DNA of 19,273 nt from Bacteroidales bacterium UBA3382. Its GTDB lineage: Bacteria; Bacteroidota; Bacteroidia; Bacteroidales; UBA932. The notes under the pieces were generated by a model. It ran no database searches and was not told the DNA's origin. It worked only from the letters and a program-made list of their open reading frames with translations. Position 1 is the stretch's first letter, and each line of letters opens with the position of its first letter. Below are positions 15,531-19,273 of this stretch, piece by piece. Location: the NCBI GenBank assembly GCA_002358965.1, contig DEPW01000007.1, positions 11,718 to 30,990 on the forward strand, in the 5' to 3' direction. Made by a program: the position numbers and the translations under genes.

Positions 15531-17300
15531 TCATTTCGGAACAGTATGGGGCACAGACTCCAGCTTCATGGCAAAGCCTCCCCGGGGAAACATCATTAGA
15601 TCGAACGAATCGAAAGAATCCGCAGTGAATTTTTCCACCGCATAGCCCTTTGCGGATCCATCCGCCGGACAGGCGTCCCTGAAGAGAGTGACCGAATAAT
15701 TTTCCCCCGGAGCCAATATCTCGTCCAGATTAAGGCGGTACACCGTACTGTCCTTCGCATTCACTCCGGCGACATACCAGTTTTTCCCGGCCTTGCGCGC
15801 CGTAACCAAAGGCTTTCCCACGCCTATTTCCAACGGATATACCCTGTCGAAGGTTTCCGGTACGGAAGAAATGAAATCCATGCAGAGCGAATCGGCCAGA
15901 TCCAGATTGTCGTATACTACGAAGACAGGCGAATCGTATATGATGCTCCCGGCTACTTTGCGGGCCGTCGTACCTTTGTCTACACCTGCCATAACCGGAC
16001 CCGCCCACATCTTGATTATGTATCCGGGAAAATAATCTGCCGCATTTTCGGACGAATCCCTGTCGCAGAACGAAGATACGAGCAGATTAGGATATGTCCG
16101 GTTCAATCCTGCGGCATTGTGTACGCCGTTCAATTCGAGCATCAGCGAATTGTCTGCGGCAGCCTCGCATATCCGGCCCAGCGTGCTGAAGACAGTCGGA
16201 TCATCCGAAACACCGGACACGCAAAGACCTTTCACCCCGATCGAAGACATGTCTTTGCAAAAACCGTCCGGATCGCGGTAAATGTCTTCTGCATCTACAC
16301 AGACAAACACGCCCGTGTTCTTCGATCCGCCATAGCCGACAAGCTTTTCCAAAGAGTCCGTGGCAAATCTTCCTGCGTCAACCAACACATACTCGAAACC
16401 GTATTGCGATACAGTATCTATGTAGTCCTCATACAAGGCGATGCTGTCTTTCACATCCCCTATGTAAAATGCCTTGCCGGGCTTGATCCAGTCTGTACGC
16501 TTGATCCTGGATTCGCGCCCGAGCAGGTACATCAGGTCGCTGGAAAGCAACGACCTGTCATCGACATAGCCTATCACCCGCCATGGATATTCCCTCTTGC
16601 CGTTACTGTAGGCCAGGACCTTTTCCCGGCCGGATATCCCGGGCAATCTTTCAAAAACCGCTTTCAGACATTTTCCGTCGCGCACAAGCTTCATCCCCGG
16701 ATAAGACACCGCATCGTTATCGGAAACAAGTATGTTTTTCGCATAGGCGGAACCTCTTTTCCCGCATTTCGTCAAAACCGGTACCTGCATGACGGAATCC
16801 GAAGCGAAACAATACATGTCTGCGGCGTCATGAATCAGAAAGCGTGCGTTTTCATCCACGACAGCATACCGGGATATGTTTTTCGAGAAGAACCTGTATG
16901 CCATGCCGTCATTGTAAACACGGATCTTCAGGCCATACCCCTTGAATATGAAATCCGCTTCGCTGTATCGCACCAAAGCCGATGAATTCCTGTTGAAAGG
17001 GGTCTTCATCACTCTGTCGGCAGAAGCCGAATTGACATCACGCAAAGGGAGCATCCCCGTCATGCCGGCTTCATTAAGGCCGAAGGCGCGGCCATTGTCC
17101 AGCTTCATATATATATCCGGCATTTCGACCAATACATTTAACGAATCCCTGAGCGTGAGGGAGATCGTCGAATCGATCACCACTTCCACATTCAGATTCC
17201 CGTCCGGGGAGAGTATTTCATAATACAAAGGCTCGGTAGGGTTACGCACGCATGAGCCGAGTACGATGACCGCCAATGACAAATAAACTATGCGTTTCAT
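15531..17300 (-). CDS. GH97-like lipoprotein with apparently lost catalytic motifs
   Basis: Homologue of glycoside hydrolase family 97 (SusB-like alpha-glucosidases/galactosidases), here 589 residues against roughly 640-720 usually. A lipoprotein signal ends at Cys17 (VLGSC). The N-terminal beta-sandwich opens with LSPDGNLNVEV. WIKPGKAF (271-278) begins the barrel. GVKGLCVSG (355-363), LNRTYPN (399-405) and a C-terminal GGFAMKL also align with the family. However, the expected KVDF strand carrying the nucleophile of retaining members reads CVSG. The glutamate-containing segment after RTYPN is replaced by SSFCDRDSSENA, and the following loop is much shorter. The WDWW after PGK is also missing. 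The protein is therefore probably inactive or changed in function. The ATG at 17300 was chosen; 17309 is possible. Confidence 0.75.
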   Translation of the reverse strand: MKRIVYLSLAVIVLGSCVRNPTEPLYYEILSPDGNLNVEVVIDSTISLTLRDSLNVLVEMPDIYMKLDNGRAFGLNEAGMTGMLPLRDVNSASADRVMKTPFNRNSSALVRYSEADFIFKGYGLKIRVYNDGMAYRFFSKNISRYAVVDENARFLIHDAADMYCFASDSVMQVPVLTKCGKRGSAYAKNILVSDNDAVSYPGMKLVRDGKCLKAVFERLPGISGREKVLAYSNGKREYPWRVIGYVDDRSLLSSDLMYLLGRESRIKRTDWIKPGKAFYIGDVKDSIALYEDYIDTVSQYGFEYVLVDAGRFATDSLEKLVGYGGSKNTGVFVCVDAEDIYRDPDGFCKDMSSIGVKGLCVSGVSDDPTVFSTLGRICEAAADNSLMLELNGVHNAAGLNRTYPNLLVSSFCDRDSSENAADYFPGYIIKMWAGPVMAGVDKGTTARKVAGSIIYDSPVFVVYDNLDLADSLCMDFISSVPETFDRVYPLEIGVGKPLVTARKAGKNWYVAGVNAKDSTVYRLNLDEILAPGENYSVTLFRDACPADGSAKGYAVEKFTADSFDSFDLMMFPRGGFAMKLESVPHTVPK

Positions 17301-17311
17301 GTAATCCATAA

Positions 17312-18424
17312 TCAAAACGACATCCTTAATGTTACCATTTGCTGCCAGCCGCAATATCTTTCATAAAAATGCGCGACCAACGCCACTTTTACCGAAAGGA
17401 AATCGGTTATCCTCGGTTCGTAGGACAATTCGAGCCGGTTGTAGAAGCCGTCCGTCACCGAATAATATCTGTCACCGTAATATAGAGCATCGCCATAAGG
17501 CACTCCGATATCGTCTTTGACATTGAAGAACGGCATCAGATTTCCTCCAAGATACACGGTATTGGCAAGCGAGACATTCCATTGTCTGAGAGTGAGCGTC
17601 AACTCCCCTCCGCCAGGGAAAAGGTATCCGTCCCCGTGTTTGCGGTCATTCTGCATAGACTGCAACCATCCCGCTTTTAGCGAAAGTTCCTGCATCCGGA
17701 CATATTTTCCGATATCAGCCTGGAGATACGGATAGAGGAGTATGTTGTCCATCACGCCCGAAACCTGCATGCTATTTGCAAAATGGTACATATACCCGTT
17801 GTATCCTATTGTAAGAATACCTTTTGAGAACCTGCCTGCGGAAAAGATCATGAACCTCTCTCTGGCATCTTTCGAATACAGGCCCATCCAGTCTATTCCT
17901 GCCTCCAGGTCGACGCTCCATCCTTGCGGAGTCACATCCTTGTAATTGTAAAGCAGTCCTTGCAATACCTGATTGAAAAAATTCAGGGAATCCGAAAAAA
18001 ATGCCTTCGAATATCCGCCGGTCATCTTCTCGCGCGGGAATACCCCGGCAAAGAGGCTGTGCTTTGCGTCATGGTAACTGTAATACAACGATATGCCATC
18101 CAGCATATCGGAAAATCTTCCCCCGAACTGCTTCTGTATTTCAAACCCGGCCATTACCGAGTGCTTCTGCCCGATGCAAAGCCCTACCCTCGGCGCTACC
18201 GAAGCCCCGAAAATCGTCTTTGACGGATAGGGAGAATATGCATTGTACTCCCTGTTGTCGAAATAAAGTTCGAAATCGGCTTCATACACGAACCTTGCTT
18301 TCCTTCCGGCATCCTTTCCTGCATCATTTCCTGCATCCGGTCCATGAAAAGCCAGGGCTTGCACGCAAGCCAGGAGCCATAACGCTACTGCGGCAGATAC
18401 CGTCACAAGTCTTTCATGAACCAT
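17312..18424 (-). CDS. predicted outer-membrane beta-barrel protein
   Basis: A 370-residue protein with an N-terminal signal (MVHERLVTVS to LACVQALAF). A short low-complexity linker with three DAG units follows, then a long series of amphipathic strands (DFELYFDNREYNAYSPYP, KTIFGASVAPRVGLCIG, HSVMAGFEI and others). It ends in the aromatic terminal strand VTLRMSF, as expected for a BAM-assembled barrel. No named family is recognised. The Cys at 20 preceded by LLA could also be read as a lipobox, but a barrel with ordinary signal cleavage is more likely. It is the first gene of the leftward block; the GH97-like lipoprotein gene starts 11 bases after its stop, suggesting the two act together at the outer membrane. 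Confidence 0.75.
   Translation of the reverse strand: MVHERLVTVSAAVALWLLACVQALAFHGPDAGNDAGKDAGRKARFVYEADFELYFDNREYNAYSPYPSKTIFGASVAPRVGLCIGQKHSVMAGFEIQKQFGGRFSDMLDGISLYYSYHDAKHSLFAGVFPREKMTGGYSKAFFSDSLNFFNQVLQGLLYNYKDVTPQGWSVDLEAGIDWMGLYSKDARERFMIFSAGRFSKGILTIGYNGYMYHFANSMQVSGVMDNILLYPYLQADIGKYVRMQELSLKAGWLQSMQNDRKHGDGYLFPGGGELTLTLRQWNVSLANTVYLGGNLMPFFNVKDDIGVPYGDALYYGDRYYSVTDGFYNRLELSYEPRITDFLSVKVALVAHFYERYCGWQQMVTLRMSF
18310..18345. repeat. 12-bp tandem repeats in the barrel-protein linker
   Basis: CATCCTTTCCTG (18310-18321) and CATCATTTCCTG (18322-18333) differ at one base. A degenerate third unit, CATCCGGTCCAT, follows. They encode the DAG-N-DAG-K-DAG linker just after the signal peptide of the - strand barrel gene and keep the reading frame. 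Confidence 0.7.
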
Positions 18425-18471
18425 ATCGTCTCTTTTTCAGAAAAACAAACATCAAAATTCGCAATTTTACC

Positions 18472-18975
18472 ATGAAAAAACAAGAAACATATGACTATAT
18501 TTGCTCCTTAAATGATCCAAAACGGTTAAAAGACATGGAATGGCTGCTTGATCTTGGATATTTCGGGCTTTTCATAGGCACTTTCCTTGCCGGCACCGTA
18601 TTGCCTTTCAGTTCCGACATACTCATGGTAGGGCTTCTCGCGGCCGGAGGCAATCCTTGGCTATGTCTGACGGTCGCCACTCTGGGCAACTGGGCCGGTA
18701 CGATCCTCAATTACCTGCTCGGATGGCTGGCAAAATGGGACTGGCTCGAAAAGTTGTGCAAAGTCAAAGAGGAAACGCTTGTAAAACAGAAGAAAAACAT
18801 CGACAAGTACGGCTTACTGCTGGCCTTTTTTTCGTGGCTTCCCATAATCGGGGCCGTAGGCGTAATCGCCCTCGGGTTCTACAAGGTCAAACCTATATGG
18901 TCCAATGTCATGACACTCCTGGGGTGCTTCGTAAGATTCTTTTTCTGGATTTTCCTCCAGGACATTTTCTTCTGA
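18472..18975 (+). CDS. YqaA/DedA-type (VTT domain) membrane protein
   Basis: A 167-residue inner-membrane protein with about four hydrophobic segments. AGTVLPFSSDILMVGLL followed by TLGNWAGTILNYLLGWL, and later YGLLLAFFSWLPIIGAVGVIALG, correspond to the re-entrant and helical segments of the YqaA branch of the DedA/SNARE-associated family. Members are linked to lipid-carrier or membrane homeostasis. The usual acidic residue of the first motif is Asp here rather than Glu. The ATG at 18472 was chosen; a longer frame begins at 18001 but lies entirely opposite the barrel gene and lacks family sequence. It is divergent from the barrel gene with a 47-base gap and no clear -7 box. Confidence 0.85.
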   Translation: MKKQETYDYICSLNDPKRLKDMEWLLDLGYFGLFIGTFLAGTVLPFSSDILMVGLLAAGGNPWLCLTVATLGNWAGTILNYLLGWLAKWDWLEKLCKVKEETLVKQKKNIDKYGLLLAFFSWLPIIGAVGVIALGFYKVKPIWSNVMTLLGCFVRFFFWIFLQDIFF

Positions 18976-19040
18976 CTGCGACACATGAGTGCGCCCGCAT
19001 CCTGACGCAAGCACGATTATCCGTTCGGACCGAATCAAAA

Positions 19041-19210
19041 CCGAACCCTCTGCCATCCGCCCGCAAGACTAACTAATTAACTGTGAGTATTTTACCGGAA
19101 TGCCAACATGGACAAGGGTAGGAAAAATGACACCCTGAGCCATCTCGATATTTTAGCAATTCACTGATTGTCAGTCACTTCAAAGAAACGCCGTATGGCA
19201 GAGGGTTCGG
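19041..19210. repeat. perfect 16-bp inverted repeat flanking 138 bp (MITE-like)
   Basis: CCGAACCCTCTGCCAT at 19041-19056 is repeated exactly in inverted orientation at 19195-19210. The 138 bases between hold no ORF of note but contain two small hairpins: AGGGT/ACCCT at 19115-19136 and ACTGA-TTG-TCAGT at 19163-19175. The 298 bases after the YqaA/DedA gene contain no gene. The layout suggests a miniature inverted-repeat element or the remains of an insertion sequence. No target-site duplication is obvious (AAAA on the left, AATT on the right). Confidence 0.6.
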
Positions 19211-19273
19211 AATTTCGCAGCGGAATCAGGCCGCCGTGGTGGACACCTCGCCGACAGGCAGGCGACTTGCAAG

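Noticed and set aside
16119..16985. 288-codon + strand frame opposite the GH97-like gene
   Set aside because: Antisense to an intact lipoprotein gene in a co-oriented block; no domain is visible.
17301..17354. Longer TTG start for the GH97-like gene
   Set aside because: It overlaps the upstream gene's 3' end and would bury the lipoprotein signal behind 18 residues.
18001..18471. N-terminal extension of the YqaA/DedA frame
   Set aside because: The added residues are Arg/Pro/His-rich, overlap the barrel gene antisense, and precede a good ATG at 18472.
19025..19056. Short hairpin TTCGG-A-CCGAA as a terminator of the YqaA/DedA gene
   Set aside because: The stem is only 5 bp and no T-run follows, so termination is not supported.

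Overview
The window reads as a chromosomal segment of a Bacteroidetes bacterium, most likely order Bacteroidales, with roughly balanced base composition. The evidence is threefold: promoter-like TAnnTTTG boxes before several genes, a general lack of Shine-Dalgarno sites, and typical family content (four-subunit 2-oxoacid:ferredoxin oxidoreductase, the zapA / 6S-like RNA / rny neighbourhood, GH97-type glycosidase relatives, many lipoproteins and small beta-barrels). A genus cannot be assigned from the sequence alone.

Left part (1-9000), mostly housekeeping. fabH and the 5' two thirds of fabF run leftward as a fatty-acid initiation/elongation pair. Divergent from them lie a membrane-anchored LytTR regulator and an AqpZ-type aquaporin ending in a good intrinsic terminator. 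A korDABC operon for ferredoxin-linked oxidation of 2-oxoacids follows and ends in its own terminator. Next come a small coiled-coil protein overlapping zapA by 4 nt, a probable 6S RNA with a perfect terminator hairpin, and rny (RNase Y). A 16-bp perfect-stem hairpin separates rny from the convergent genes.

Right part (9083-18424) is one long leftward block of nine genes with small gaps or overlaps. In transcription order these are: a ~370-residue outer-membrane barrel candidate; a lipoprotein related to GH97 glycosidases that appears to have lost its catalytic motifs; a nitrilase-superfamily omega-amidase; a lipoprotein 5'-nucleotidase; then a tandemly duplicated two-gene module (small beta-barrel + lipoprotein, twice) closed by an EamA/DMT transporter. 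The duplicated module and the degenerate GH97 protein are the least explained parts of the window.

Far right: a small YqaA/DedA-type membrane protein on the + strand, then 298 bases with no gene. This last stretch holds a perfect 16-bp inverted repeat with arms 138 bp apart, resembling a miniature inverted-repeat element. No tRNA, rRNA, CRISPR array or complete transposase gene was seen.
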